Assembly (NCBI GenBank): GCA_963820105.1
Contig: CAWFYI010000001.1
Span: 806,001 to 870,000, forward strand
DNA length: 64,000 bases
Origin: CAWFYI01 sp963820105
GTDB taxonomy: Bacteria; Patescibacteriota; Saccharimonadia; Saccharimonadales; UBA4665
Direction of reading: 5' to 3'
Shown: positions 23,684-32,265 of the stretch, piece after piece
Layout: each line of letters opens with the position of its first letter
How positions within the stretch are numbered: position 1 is the stretch's first letter
The notes under the pieces: generated by a model
What the model saw: the letters and a program-made list of their open reading frames with translations, nothing else
The model's database searches: none
Told to the model about the DNA's origin: nothing
Position numbers and translations under genes: made by a program

Positions 23684-23862
23684 TTATTCAGGGCTCTCCG
23701 CGCCTTGTTGTGCCGCCACCCTAGCGCCTATGCGAGCCACATTCCTAGACGCCCGACCTGCACGAATAAAAACTCTTGCTTCTATACTCCCTGCTACAAA
23801 TAATCCTACCGCACTGGCGGCTGCCGTTACTGAAGTTGTGTCATCTTTTCTTGACCTGTCAT
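23684..23862 (-). pseudogene. Small ORF with apparent one-base frameshift
   Basis: An ATG at 23862 opens a frame that stops after 11 codons. The next frame, without a start codon, is open to a TAA at 23684-23686. Adding one A to the AAAA run near 23845 joins them into a 59-residue protein with a hydrophobic middle (Ala-Val-Gly-Leu-Phe-Val-Ala-Gly) and an Arg-rich C-terminal half. It fills the gap between truB and rpsO. It could be a decayed gene, a sequencing error in a homopolymer, or chance. Confidence 0.35.
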
Positions 23863-23921
23863 ATTGTCAACATGCGTTAGCTGTTACGCTCGGTTTTTGC
23901 TCTTTAAGCCGGCAGGTTTCG

Positions 23922-23947
23922 ATTATTATAAAAATTTTTATAATAAT
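23922..23947. repeat. Perfect 26-base A/T palindrome after truB
   Basis: ATTATTATAAAAA is followed directly by its exact complement, touching the truB stop codon. It contains no G or C, so it is a weak terminator at best; it could be a binding site. Confidence 0.5.
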
Positions 23948-24646
23948 TTAGGGCTGGCGGATTTCTATGTGCGCAGCGTCTATGTCTCTTGGCGCGGGCG
24001 TATCCTTTGCCAGATAAAATTTGCCGATGATGGTGCGGCTCAGCGCCGTCGTGTAGGCGCCGGTGCCGAGGGCGTTGCCGATATCTTCGACCAAACTACG
24101 GATGTAGGTGCCGGAGGAGACATCGGCGACAAGTTTAACGTCCGGGTACATATAATCGACCAGTTCCAATCTGTTAATCGTCACCTGGCGAGGTTCGATT
24201 TCGACCTTTTTACCGGCGCGGGCCAGTTTATAGGCCCTTTGGCCGCCCACCTTGACCGCCGAATACGCCGGCGGCACCTGCAAGATTTGGCCTGTAAAGC
24301 GTTTTAAGGCCTCCGTGAGGGCTTTTTCGGTGGGAGCAGTACCTGGTACTGCCTCAAAAGGGGTGATTTCCCCTTCGGGATCACCGGTGGAGCTGGTCTG
24401 GCCCAACCGCATGGTAACTTCGTAGGTCTTGTCCAGTTTGACCAGTTCCCCCGCTCGTTTGGTGTATTCCTTGCCAATTAGCAGGATCAGCAGGCCGGTC
24501 GCGAACGGATCCAGCGTGCCGGTGTGGCCGACTTTGACCTGTTTGGGGCGCTTATTTTCGGCTTGCGCTACGATTTTGCGCACGTAGTTCACGGCGTCAA
24601 AGCTGGTCCACCCGGCCGGTTTATCGACTAAGAGCAGGCCTTGCAT
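23948..24646 (-). CDS. truB: tRNA pseudouridine-55 synthase
   Basis: From the ATG at 24646 the protein has 232 residues. It begins with Leu-Leu-Leu-Val-Asp-Lys-Pro-Ala-Gly-Trp-Thr-Ser and has the catalytic motif Gly-Thr-Leu-Asp46-Pro-Phe-Ala. TruB makes pseudouridine 55 in the T loop of tRNAs. It is shorter than the E. coli enzyme (314 residues) and appears to lack most of the C-terminal PUA domain. The upstream extension to 24814 overlaps the previous gene and is an Arg/Pro-rich artefact. Confidence 0.93.
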   Translation of the reverse strand: MQGLLLVDKPAGWTSFDAVNYVRKIVAQAENKRPKQVKVGHTGTLDPFATGLLILLIGKEYTKRAGELVKLDKTYEVTMRLGQTSSTGDPEGEITPFEAVPGTAPTEKALTEALKRFTGQILQVPPAYSAVKVGGQRAYKLARAGKKVEIEPRQVTINRLELVDYMYPDVKLVADVSSGTYIRSLVEDIGNALGTGAYTTALSRTIIGKFYLAKDTPAPRDIDAAHIEIRQP

Positions 24647-24650
24647 GGGT

Positions 24651-26222
24651 CTATTGCGGCGGCGGGGAGTTACCGAACTGGAAAGGGATCGGCGGAGGAA
24701 CAGGGGGCGGCGCGTTGGCGTCGTCGTTATTCTGCGGCGCGGCGGGAGACTGGGGCGGCGAAGGCGGCATGGGTGTCGCGCCCGGCTGTGCGGGCTGTGA
24801 CGGATGAAGGTCATCGCCCAACGGCCGTGCGTTCAGCGCTTCAATCGGGCTGTTCTGATCCATGCCGCTAAGCGCCTTGTCTACCTCGCTGCGGACCGAA
24901 TCCAGCTCAGTGTCTTTCAAATGAGGGCTGTGTACCGACTTTTCCAAGTCGGTGAGCGTGATGTCATCGGACTTGCCGGCGGGCGGCTGGGTCTTCGGCG
25001 CGGAAGGCGGCGAGGTTTTGGGTTCCGGCGGCTGGGGCGGCAGTGGAGGCGCATCTGTGGTTGATTCGGGGCGTGGTTCGGACGAAGCGCTGTCGTTGCT
25101 GCGCGATAGCAGCTGCGCTTCTTCGTTCTTCGGCATGCTCATGGGGTCGGTAACAGGATCCAGGTGCTCCGTCTCGCTGTTGGCCGTGAGTGTGCCGCCC
25201 ATCTTCGGCGGCTCAGTAACTAACTTCGGCCCGCGTGTCATAGCTGAAGAGCCGTTTTCTTGCTGCTCCGGCGGTCTGGGCGGTGCCGCGGGTGGCGGAG
25301 GCGCAGGCTGAGAGGACGGCGGAGGTGACTGGGGTGGCGGGGGCGGGGGCGAAGCGCTAGGCTGGGCTCCGTCCTTCTTTTCCGGTTCGGCGGCATGATC
25401 TATGCTTAGCACTCCGCCGTCGGCGCCGTCGGCGGCGGCGCCGGCCGATACTTCCCCGCCGGAAGACGCTACGGTAGCGGGTCCTTTTTCGAGGTTGCTC
25501 GCAACCAACTGCTGGTTGGCGCCGGCCGACAGCAGAGCCGCGCTGGCACTCATGGTCTGGGAGCTGGTCCGCTCGTTACTGAAGCGTCCGGTCTCGGATA
25601 CTATGCCGGTAAGAAGAGCCGTGGCAATCTGTTCATCCAGCAGCCCGGAGTCAAGCGCCTGGGCCAGATCGGTCACCAGTTCGCTTAAGGAGCTGGCCTG
25701 GGAATCGTTCCAATTTATGGTACCCAGCCCGCTGTCGGCCGTGGTGTTGATGCTGGTCAGCGTGGCATCGTGCAATATCCTGCCGTGCGCCGTTATGGCC
25801 TGATCAAGATCCTCCTGCTTCTGTACTCCGAGCGCGATGACCACGTCGACGTTGAAGTCGCCTTCGCTGAATTCCAAGTCATCCGCGCTGAGCGAGGTCT
25901 TATAAGGGGTGATAAAGATGCGCACCACGTCTTGCTCTACTTTGTAGCGCAGCTTGTCAGCCTTGGTCTTATCCAGTGAGATGATGAAATCGCGCAGCGA
26001 ATCCGTGTTCGTTTCCAGAGTGTCGCCGGGTTGCAGGAACTCGAGGGTGGACGGCACCTTGCCGCTGAACACCGCGGCAGCGTGCTTGCCCTGTTTGTTG
26101 AGCAGGATGGTCAGACCGATACAGCTGGCCAGCTGATCCACCGAAGGGTTGCGGCTTACCGTTACCAAGATATTGTTGGCCTTTTTGAGCTTGTCTATAA
26201 GCTGCTGTTTCGCGTCATCCAT
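24651..26222 (-). CDS. Degenerate DHH-type phosphoesterase with long proline-rich tail
   Basis: Residues 1-245 resemble the DHH nanoRNase/pAp-phosphatase fold (Asn-Ile-Leu-Val-Thr-Val-Ser-Arg-Asn-Pro-Ser-Val-Asp-Gln-Leu-Ala-Ser, later Ala-Thr-Ala-Leu-Leu-Thr-Gly-Ile). The first metal motif, normally His-x-Asn-Pro-Asp-x-Asp, reads Ser-Arg-Asn-Pro-Ser-Val-Asp, and no Asp-His-His motif is seen, so catalysis is doubtful. Residues from about 250 to 523 are low complexity, rich in Pro, Ser, Glu and Gln. It precedes truB by 4 bases. TATAAA lies 7 bases before the ATG. Confidence 0.65.
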   Translation of the reverse strand: MDDAKQQLIDKLKKANNILVTVSRNPSVDQLASCIGLTILLNKQGKHAAAVFSGKVPSTLEFLQPGDTLETNTDSLRDFIISLDKTKADKLRYKVEQDVVRIFITPYKTSLSADDLEFSEGDFNVDVVIALGVQKQEDLDQAITAHGRILHDATLTSINTTADSGLGTINWNDSQASSLSELVTDLAQALDSGLLDEQIATALLTGIVSETGRFSNERTSSQTMSASAALLSAGANQQLVASNLEKGPATVASSGGEVSAGAAADGADGGVLSIDHAAEPEKKDGAQPSASPPPPPPQSPPPSSQPAPPPPAAPPRPPEQQENGSSAMTRGPKLVTEPPKMGGTLTANSETEHLDPVTDPMSMPKNEEAQLLSRSNDSASSEPRPESTTDAPPLPPQPPEPKTSPPSAPKTQPPAGKSDDITLTDLEKSVHSPHLKDTELDSVRSEVDKALSGMDQNSPIEALNARPLGDDLHPSQPAQPGATPMPPSPPQSPAAPQNNDDANAPPPVPPPIPFQFGNSPPPQ

Positions 26223-26332
26223 TTTTTTATTTATAGGGTGTTTATTTTAGCGCTTCGTTCACCTTTGAGCCTACCATAAAAGCTTACGCTTGTCCACCAC
26301 TTTTAATCCAAGCTTGTACTGCCCATCGCAGA

Positions 26333-26385
26333 ATATATGATATATCGTATGGCTCAATCTGTTAGTCATATGATATATCATATAT
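26333..26385 (+). repeat. Dispersed palindrome, copy A (upstream of rpsT)
   Basis: Arms 26333-26352 and 26366-26385 (20 bases, two G-T wobbles) flank a 13-base loop whose complement is nearly identical to the loop of the copy at 44.7 kb. Relative to the copies at 38.2 and 44.7 kb it is inverted, so in element orientation it points towards rpsT. Confidence 0.8.
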
Positions 26386-26434
26386 CACCCAAGGGATGTA
26401 TAGGGCATTACCGTGTACCGCGGCGTACGATTTC

Positions 26435-26464
26435 TTTACAAGAAGGATGCTTATCTGTTATAGT
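26435..26464 (+). promoter_or_regulatory. rpsT promoter, leaderless type
   Basis: TTTACA (26435-26440) and TATAGT (26459-26464) are 18 bases apart; the ATG at 26473 follows after 8 bases. Confidence 0.65.
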
Positions 26465-26472
26465 CTCTGTCT

Positions 26473-26862
26473 ATGCCAATAATCAAGTCAGCGAAAAAAC
26501 GTGTGCGGACTGCACGCAAGGCCGCCATACGCAACAGCAGGACCAGGCGCGGCCTGCGCGACGCGCTAAAGGCGTTCTCGGCCAAACCGGCCGCTCAGTC
26601 CCACAGTAGCGCGCAGAGCAAACTCGACCTGGCGGTGAAGCGGGGCGTAATACACAAGAACAAGGCCGCCCGTCTGAAACGCCAAGCCGCTGCCAAGGCC
26701 AAGGCTGCCGGGGTGAAGCCGTCAAAGGCCACGAAAGCCAAACCTGCCGCAAAGAAGCCTGCTGCCAAGAAAGCCGCACCGAAAGCTGCAAAGCCCGCCA
26801 CCAAGAATACGTCCAAGAAAACTGCGCCAACCAAGAAAACCGTCACGAAAAAAACTAAATAA
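26473..26862 (+). CDS. rpsT: Ribosomal protein S20 with histone-like tail
   Basis: Residues 1-78 match S20 (Met-Pro-Ile-Ile-Lys-Ser-Ala-Lys-Lys-Arg-Val-Arg, later Gly-Val-Ile-His-Lys-Asn-Lys-Ala-Ala-Arg-Leu-Lys-Arg). S20 binds the 5' domain of 16S rRNA. The protein continues to 129 residues, about 40 more than usual, with a Lys/Ala/Pro-rich tail resembling histone H1. The tail may bind RNA or DNA (inference). The gene is convergent with the zinc-protease gene, overlapping by 8 bases. Confidence 0.94.
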   Translation: MPIIKSAKKRVRTARKAAIRNSRTRRGLRDALKAFSAKPAAQSHSSAQSKLDLAVKRGVIHKNKAARLKRQAAAKAKAAGVKPSKATKAKPAAKKPAAKKAAPKAAKPATKNTSKKTAPTKKTVTKKTK

Positions 26863-28117
26863 CCGGGGAGTAACCAGGTTCGGATTGCGAACCCTCAAAA
26901 ACTACCCTGGGGTTATGTACTAAAGTTTGTAGAGTATAAACTGCCGCTTTGGCGCCGGCTTCTATCTGATCCATGCCTAGCTGCATGTTCTGGGCCTCAA
27001 GCCGTGTAACAAAAGCATCCAAACCGTCCAGGGCCATTCCGCCTTCCGGCGCCAGATGGGCCCAGGATTCATTCACCGCGTTCGTGAAACTGGCCGTGGA
27101 ACTATCGCGGGCCTTATCAAACTCCGGAGCCTCAAAGTAGGCCGTGGTGGCCAGGCGTGCCGGAATGACATGCCTGCCCTCTGTCAATATGTGAGACAGC
27201 AGCTGGCGTTCATACCTATACATGGGGTACGTGTAATTCATGCGCATGTCAGGGTTGACAACTTCCGGACGGCCGTGGTCCAAGGAGTGGGCAATGTGCT
27301 CCGTCAGCGCTTCGTCAAGCCAGCGCTCACCCAGCTTGCCTAAGAGGTGGTTAAACTCATGTTTGGCCGTTATTCCTATTCGTACTAATAGGTTTTCGTA
27401 GCCGTTTTCCGGGCTAGGTACGCTGGCTTTTCCAATGACTACATATAGCCAGTCACGCACGCAGTAGCCGCCCATGTTCCGAAAGTCAGTGTTGAATATG
27501 TCGCCCACATATACGCTTGCCTCGTCTACCCTCCTTAAGAAGTCTCGGGCATGCGGATGTACCCATCCGTCAGTAACCCCTTTCTTGATGCCGGCCTTAT
27601 GCTCGGCCCTCTCTCGCTGGATCTCCTCCACCACGCGGGGATCCTTGCCAAGCGCTTCAATGGCGCGTACATGCCAGTGCAGGAAACTCAGTATCTGTGG
27701 TTTCTCCGCGGTACCCAGCCATTCCGCCCATGTACTGTTAGGCGCGGATTGCCGTTTGGCCTCCAGCAGCCTTCCTGAAACAGGCGTTACCTCGCAGTAC
27801 GAATCAAATACCGCTGACTCATCGTCGTCCAGTTCCGTCAAACGGCTCTGTATATCAGCCAGTTGTTCATCAATTACCTCCAGTCGCCGTCTTCTGAAAA
27901 ATTCGTCCGATGATTCTTCTAGCTGTTCAGATGGCGACGGCAAATCTGCATCAGTTTCTTCCGCCACACCCATAAATGAAAGCTCTTCCAGGTCAGTCTT
28001 TATATCCAAGGTCACGGCCAACCGGCCCATCGTTTCTGGAGCTACGTCCGGTTTCGGACCAAACGTATACGGCTTGGCCTCTTCAGTAGCAACGCTGGCA
28101 ACACCCGGCATGTTCAT
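26855..28117 (-). CDS. Predicted zinc metallopeptidase, gluzincin (peptidase MA-like) type
   Basis: The 420-residue protein has the zinc motif His253-Glu254-Phe-Asn-His257, followed by Trp-Leu-Asp-Glu269-Ala-Leu-Thr-Glu-His. This resembles the peptidase MA-like group, where a Trp-Leu-x-Glu-Gly-Leu-Ala-Glu motif supplies the third zinc ligand. The N-terminal 130 residues are acidic and partly coiled coil. There is no signal peptide or membrane helix, so it should act in the cytosol, which is uncommon for this group. The substrate is unknown. It has a good promoter 8 bases before the ATG. Confidence 0.7.
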   Translation of the reverse strand: MNMPGVASVATEEAKPYTFGPKPDVAPETMGRLAVTLDIKTDLEELSFMGVAEETDADLPSPSEQLEESSDEFFRRRRLEVIDEQLADIQSRLTELDDDESAVFDSYCEVTPVSGRLLEAKRQSAPNSTWAEWLGTAEKPQILSFLHWHVRAIEALGKDPRVVEEIQRERAEHKAGIKKGVTDGWVHPHARDFLRRVDEASVYVGDIFNTDFRNMGGYCVRDWLYVVIGKASVPSPENGYENLLVRIGITAKHEFNHLLGKLGERWLDEALTEHIAHSLDHGRPEVVNPDMRMNYTYPMYRYERQLLSHILTEGRHVIPARLATTAYFEAPEFDKARDSSTASFTNAVNESWAHLAPEGGMALDGLDAFVTRLEAQNMQLGMDQIEAGAKAAVYTLQTLVHNPRVVFEGSQSEPGYSPVI

Positions 28118-28125
28118 AAAGATAT

Positions 28126-28154
28126 ATTATAAGATATTTGAGTCGAATTGACAA
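28126..28154 (-). promoter_or_regulatory. Promoter of the zinc-peptidase gene, leaderless type
   Basis: TTGTCA (28149-28154) and TATAAT (28126-28131) are 17 bases apart on the minus strand; the ATG at 28117 follows after 8 bases. Confidence 0.7.
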
Positions 28155-28156
28155 TA

Positions 28157-29074
28157 CTATGAAGCGAGGGTGAGCAGGTAGTGTTTGAGGGCTTCGTCGG
28201 GGTCAGTGCTGGTGCGTTTGATGCGCCTATCGATCTTCAGGAGGCCGGCCACAAGTTTTTTGAGCTGGGCAAGGCTTAGATTGCGGGCGACGGAACGGCT
28301 TTTTTGGACGACGAAAGGATTGATTTTGGCCTCTTTAGCAATGGTGTCGGGCGGGCGTTCGCCGGCGGTCTTTATGACGGCGAGGACGTGCAGCTGCCAA
28401 GCCAGCATGGCGATGATCTGCGAAGGCTCTACTTTGAGCGCGCGCTGTTCGGCGTACAGCCGCAGCGCGCGCCGCTGATCGCCGGCGAACGCCGCCTCCA
28501 GCAGCTGGAAAATGGTGCTCTGGGGCGTGGTGTCGGTAAGCAGATCTATGGTTTCGCGCGTGATTTTCGGGTCGTAGAGCAACAGTTTTTCCAGCTCGTT
28601 CGACAATAACTGCTGGCTGGCACCGGCGCGCTCCACCAGATAGCGGGCATCGCCCGGACCAATCGAGCCCCCGCGCTCCTTCGCCGCAGCCGCCAGCCAG
28701 CGCGCCAGGCCCTGAGGGTCAAGTTCCGGAAATTCACGGAAATCCGCGTGTTTTTTCAGAAACTTATAGTACGCGGTGCGCTTGTCGAACTTCGGCTCGA
28801 CGATAATCACCTCTGTGGTATCAGACATACCGTCAAATAATTGTTCGGCCTGCTCGCTTGCCTGCTTGTTCGCTCCCAGGCTCCTGATCACCACCATTTT
28901 TTCGGGCGCCAGGAAAGACACGCTGGTCAACGCCTCGCGGACACGGGACGGATCGGCCGTCTCCCCGTCTATCCTTTCCAGCTCTAGGTCGCCGTGCCTG
29001 GCGGCATAGGCGCTCGTCAACTTCTGAAGCTCCCGCTTCAGCGCGAAGCTATTTTCTCCCGTCAGTACTATCAT
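28157..29074 (-). CDS. holA: DNA polymerase III subunit delta
   Basis: The 305-residue protein matches HolA: an N-terminal Ile-Val-Leu-Thr-Gly-Glu-Asn-Ser-Phe start, an AAA-like domain with Phe-Leu-Ala-Pro-Glu-Lys-Met-Val-Val-Ile, and the C-terminal helical domain with Ala-Met-Leu-Ala-Trp-Gln-Leu-His. Delta opens the sliding clamp in the clamp-loader complex. The ATG at 29074 is chosen over a TTG at 29077; TACAAT ends 8 bases upstream. Confidence 0.92.
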   Translation of the reverse strand: MIVLTGENSFALKRELQKLTSAYAARHGDLELERIDGETADPSRVREALTSVSFLAPEKMVVIRSLGANKQASEQAEQLFDGMSDTTEVIIVEPKFDKRTAYYKFLKKHADFREFPELDPQGLARWLAAAAKERGGSIGPGDARYLVERAGASQQLLSNELEKLLLYDPKITRETIDLLTDTTPQSTIFQLLEAAFAGDQRRALRLYAEQRALKVEPSQIIAMLAWQLHVLAVIKTAGERPPDTIAKEAKINPFVVQKSRSVARNLSLAQLKKLVAGLLKIDRRIKRTSTDPDEALKHYLLTLAS

Positions 29075-29168
29075 CAAGCTATATTGTACCTGCTATGGGC
29101 GGTCCGAAGTAAGCCTGGTCACAGCATCGTTCGCCAATCTTTGCTATGCTAGAGGGGTTAAATCATTT

Positions 29169-31355
29169 ATGCCTCAGGTTATAATAGTCTCAAATCGTTT
29201 ACCCGTAAGTGTCAAAAAAGACAATGGCAAGTTAAGTTTTTCTACGAGTATCGGCGGCTTCGCCGCGCCTTTGGCCTCGTACGTCAAGGATTCCAAAAAC
29301 CATTGGATTGGCTGGCCCGGTATCGCCAGCGACGAACTGACTGCTAAGGACAGGGAAGCAATCGTGACCGAACTGGCAAAACGTAATTGCAGCCCTGTTT
29401 TCCTAAGCCAGCGAGAAATAGATAACTTTTACAGCGGCTACAGTAACGCTGTTTTGTGGCCATTGTTTCATGACCTGGCGAAACAAAAGGATATCGACGA
29501 CGGCGAGCGGGGGCGCTGGTGGGCGTCGTACCGCAGCGTCAACCGGCAATTCGCACAGGCAGCCCTCAACATGTCCGAAACAGGAGACCGTCTCTGGGTC
29601 CATGACTATCAGCTGATGCTTGTACCGGAACTCCTGCGCGCAGAGCGTTCGGACATAAATATCGGTTTCTTCCTGCATATACCGTTCCCGAACGTTAAAG
29701 GTCTCGGCCGTCTGCCGGAGCATAAAAAGTTGCTGCGCGGCATGTTGGGCGCGGACGTCATAGGTTTCCATACGCCGATCTATACGGCCAATTTCCTAGA
29801 GAACTGCCAGGCGACCGGGCTGGCCCAGGCCGAAAGCAACATGATTACCATGAGCGGCCATACCGTTCAGGTCGGTAATTTCCCTATGGGCATAGACTAT
29901 GAAAAGTATGCTGCGGCCGGCAAATCCAAGGCGGTCAAGGCGGCCGTCCGCAAGTACCGCAAGCGCTACAGGAAGCTGCGCGTCATAGTGGCGGTCGACA
30001 GGCTGGATCCCAGCAAAGGCCTGGTAGAACGCCTAGAGGCCTACCGCGCCTTCCTGGAGCTGGAGCCGCGCATGCGCGGCAAGATAATCTTTAGCATGGT
30101 GGCCGCCCCTTCCCGCACCGGCGTGGCGGCTTACCGGAACCTGGCCAGACGACTAAAGTCCCTGGTAGATGAAATCAATGACGCGTATGGCACGAGCACG
30201 TGGCAGCCCATCGATTACATCAATACGTCCGTACCATTCGAAGAGGTTACTGCTTTGTACAAGATCGCCGACGTGGCTTTCATAGCTCCCCTGCGCGACG
30301 GCATGAACCTGGTAGCGAAGGAATTCATCGCTTCCAAGAGCAAGCGCGGCGCGCTCATACTGAGCCAAACAGCCGGCGCCGCCCATGAGCTGCCGGACGC
30401 CATTCTGGTAAACCCGCGCAAGCAGGAAGAGCTGGTCGACGCTCTCCAGCAAGCCTTGAACATGCAAAAACGCGAGTTACGCGGCCGGTTGAAGCGCATG
30501 CAGCAACAGCTATCGGGCAACACCGTACAGGACTGGGCCCACAGCTTCGTGGCGACCCTGCAGCAACCGGTACCCGGCACGCCCACCATCACCTACGCGC
30601 TCAGGTCCAGAGCCCGTTCGCGTCTGCTCAAGGATTATCGCACGGCCGGCAGCCGACTACTGTTTCTGGATTATGACGGCAGTCTGGTACCCTTCACCGA
30701 AGACTACAAGGCGACGCAGCCTCCGAAATCATTGATAAGCCTGCTTGAAGACCTGGGCTCGGACAACCGCAATGACGTGGTGCTCATAAGCGGCCGCCAT
30801 GCGGATGAGTTGGAAAAGTGGTTCGGCAGACTGCCGCTCAGCATCGTGGCTGAACATGGCGCGGCAGTCAAAAGGACCGGCAACAAATCGTGGAACACCA
30901 TTGAAAAGATCGATACCCATTGGAAGAAATCAGTGCTTCCTATACTGGAAAAATACGCGGCGAAAACGCCCAAGGCCCGCGTGGAAATAAAGCCGCACTC
31001 TCTTGTTTGGCACTACCGCAGCGCGCCGGCATATTATGCCCAGAAGCATGCTGTGACCCTTAAGCGCGTCCTGAAACCGCTGCTGAAGACGCACGGCCTG
31101 CAGCTGATGCAGGGAAACAAGGCGCTGGAGATCAAGAACCCGGGTATCAGCAAAGGCGCGGCTGCCGACAGATGGCTTGGCCGCGATTACGAATTCGTGC
31201 TGTTCATAGGCGACGACGCGACGGACGAGGAACTGTTCGAGGTCCTGCCGGAATCGGCCTATAGCATAAAAATCGGGCGTGGCCGCACTGCCGCGCACTT
31301 CCGCCTGCACGACTCGTCCGAAGCCGTGAAACTGCTCAAGACCCTGGCTAAATAG
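29169..31355 (+). CDS. otsAB: Fused trehalose-6-phosphate synthase/phosphatase
   Basis: The 728-residue protein joins both steps of trehalose synthesis. Residues 1-470 are a GT20 synthase (Ile-Ile-Val-Ser-Asn-Arg-Leu-Pro-Val-Ser, later His-Asp-Tyr-Gln-Leu-Met and Pro-Leu-Arg-Asp-Gly-Met-Asn-Leu-Val). Residues 485-728 are a HAD phosphatase with Asp-Tyr-Asp-Gly-Ser near 499 and Gly-Asp-Asp-Ala-Thr-Asp-Glu near the end. It makes trehalose from UDP- or ADP-glucose and glucose-6-phosphate, for osmotic and desiccation protection. Such fusions are known in several bacteria and in eukaryotes. GAGGGG lies about 12 bases before the ATG. Confidence 0.95.
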   Translation: MPQVIIVSNRLPVSVKKDNGKLSFSTSIGGFAAPLASYVKDSKNHWIGWPGIASDELTAKDREAIVTELAKRNCSPVFLSQREIDNFYSGYSNAVLWPLFHDLAKQKDIDDGERGRWWASYRSVNRQFAQAALNMSETGDRLWVHDYQLMLVPELLRAERSDINIGFFLHIPFPNVKGLGRLPEHKKLLRGMLGADVIGFHTPIYTANFLENCQATGLAQAESNMITMSGHTVQVGNFPMGIDYEKYAAAGKSKAVKAAVRKYRKRYRKLRVIVAVDRLDPSKGLVERLEAYRAFLELEPRMRGKIIFSMVAAPSRTGVAAYRNLARRLKSLVDEINDAYGTSTWQPIDYINTSVPFEEVTALYKIADVAFIAPLRDGMNLVAKEFIASKSKRGALILSQTAGAAHELPDAILVNPRKQEELVDALQQALNMQKRELRGRLKRMQQQLSGNTVQDWAHSFVATLQQPVPGTPTITYALRSRARSRLLKDYRTAGSRLLFLDYDGSLVPFTEDYKATQPPKSLISLLEDLGSDNRNDVVLISGRHADELEKWFGRLPLSIVAEHGAAVKRTGNKSWNTIEKIDTHWKKSVLPILEKYAAKTPKARVEIKPHSLVWHYRSAPAYYAQKHAVTLKRVLKPLLKTHGLQLMQGNKALEIKNPGISKGAAADRWLGRDYEFVLFIGDDATDEELFEVLPESAYSIKIGRGRTAAHFRLHDSSEAVKLLKTLAK

Positions 31356-31362
31356 CCCTGGC

Positions 31363-32244
31363 TCAAGCGGGCTTCGGCGGCTTTTGGCAGACCGGGCAGA
31401 AGTGCGTGCCGCGGCCGGCCACCCTGGATTTAAGGATCGTCGCGCCGCAGCGCGGACAAGGCAGGCCTTCGCGCCGGAACACACGCGCAAAACTCAGATA
31501 GCTCCCCTTCTTGCCGCCGGAGTCTACGTAGTTCCTGTCCGTGGAGCCGCCTTTCTTGATCGCCAGCCTTAACACGTAAACCAATTCATCGCGGAGCTTC
31601 TTGAACTGCGCGGGCTTTAAGTCCCGGACCAAAATGGCGGGATGTATCTTCGCGCCCCATAAAGCTTCGTCGGCATATATGTTGCCCACGCCGGCCAGCA
31701 CGGTCTGATCGAGCAGCGCGGCTTTGACACTGGTGTTCTTGCGCTTTGCCATTCGCGCCTGCAATACTTTCGCGTCAAAACCGGGACCTAGCGGCTCCGG
31801 CCCCATCTTCTTGAAGAATTCCAGCTTTTTCACTTCGGACGAGGGCATCAGCCTCATCCAGCCGAACTTGCGCTGGTCATTGAAGAAAAGCCGGCTGCCT
31901 TCCGCGAACTTGAGCGTGACGCGCGTGGACTTGTCCGGCAGGTCGCCGACCAGCGAGTCGCTGGGGTGTCCCGCGCCGAAACGCTCGTGCGGACCGCGCA
32001 GCACCAACTGGCCCGTCATCCTCAGATGAACCACCAACGAATAGCCGCTGGAAAGCTCAATGATCAAGGCTTTGGCCCGCCGCTTCACGGACTTTATTTC
32101 GGCACCTACCAGGAACTGCCGCACATCGGCGTCGGAATTCGGAAAACTCTTCGGCCAATCAAAATCCGCGCCTGACACGCGCCGCCCTGGCAGCAGACGC
32201 GCCAGCCCCATGCGTATAGTCTCGACTTCAGGCAACTCAGGCAT
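31363..32244 (-). CDS. mutM: Formamidopyrimidine-DNA glycosylase
   Basis: The start is fixed by the required N-terminus Pro-Glu-Leu-Pro-Glu-Val-Glu-Thr after Met; the catalytic proline must be residue 2, which gives ATG 32244. The 293-residue protein ends with a zinc finger (Cys-Pro-Arg-Cys and Cys-Pro-Val-Cys). It removes 8-oxoguanine and cuts the strand. It shares a palindromic -10 with the divergent DciA-like gene, 7 bases upstream. Confidence 0.96.
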   Translation of the reverse strand: MPELPEVETIRMGLARLLPGRRVSGADFDWPKSFPNSDADVRQFLVGAEIKSVKRRAKALIIELSSGYSLVVHLRMTGQLVLRGPHERFGAGHPSDSLVGDLPDKSTRVTLKFAEGSRLFFNDQRKFGWMRLMPSSEVKKLEFFKKMGPEPLGPGFDAKVLQARMAKRKNTSVKAALLDQTVLAGVGNIYADEALWGAKIHPAILVRDLKPAQFKKLRDELVYVLRLAIKKGGSTDRNYVDSGGKKGSYLSFARVFRREGLPCPRCGATILKSRVAGRGTHFCPVCQKPPKPA

Positions 32245-32251
32245 CAAGTCC

Positions 32252-32259
32252 ATTATAAT
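32252..32259. promoter_or_regulatory. Shared palindromic -10 element of two divergent genes
   Basis: ATTATAAT reads TATAAT on both strands. On the minus strand it ends 7 bases before mutM, and on the plus strand 6 bases before the DciA-like gene. No good -35 is visible either way (TTGCGA at 19-base spacing for mutM). Confidence 0.55.
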
Positions 32260-32265
32260 GAAAGC

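Noticed and set aside
24646..24814. N-terminal extension of TruB
   Set aside because: The segment overlaps the preceding gene, is Arg/Pro-rich and has no TruB similarity; the conserved start is at 24646.
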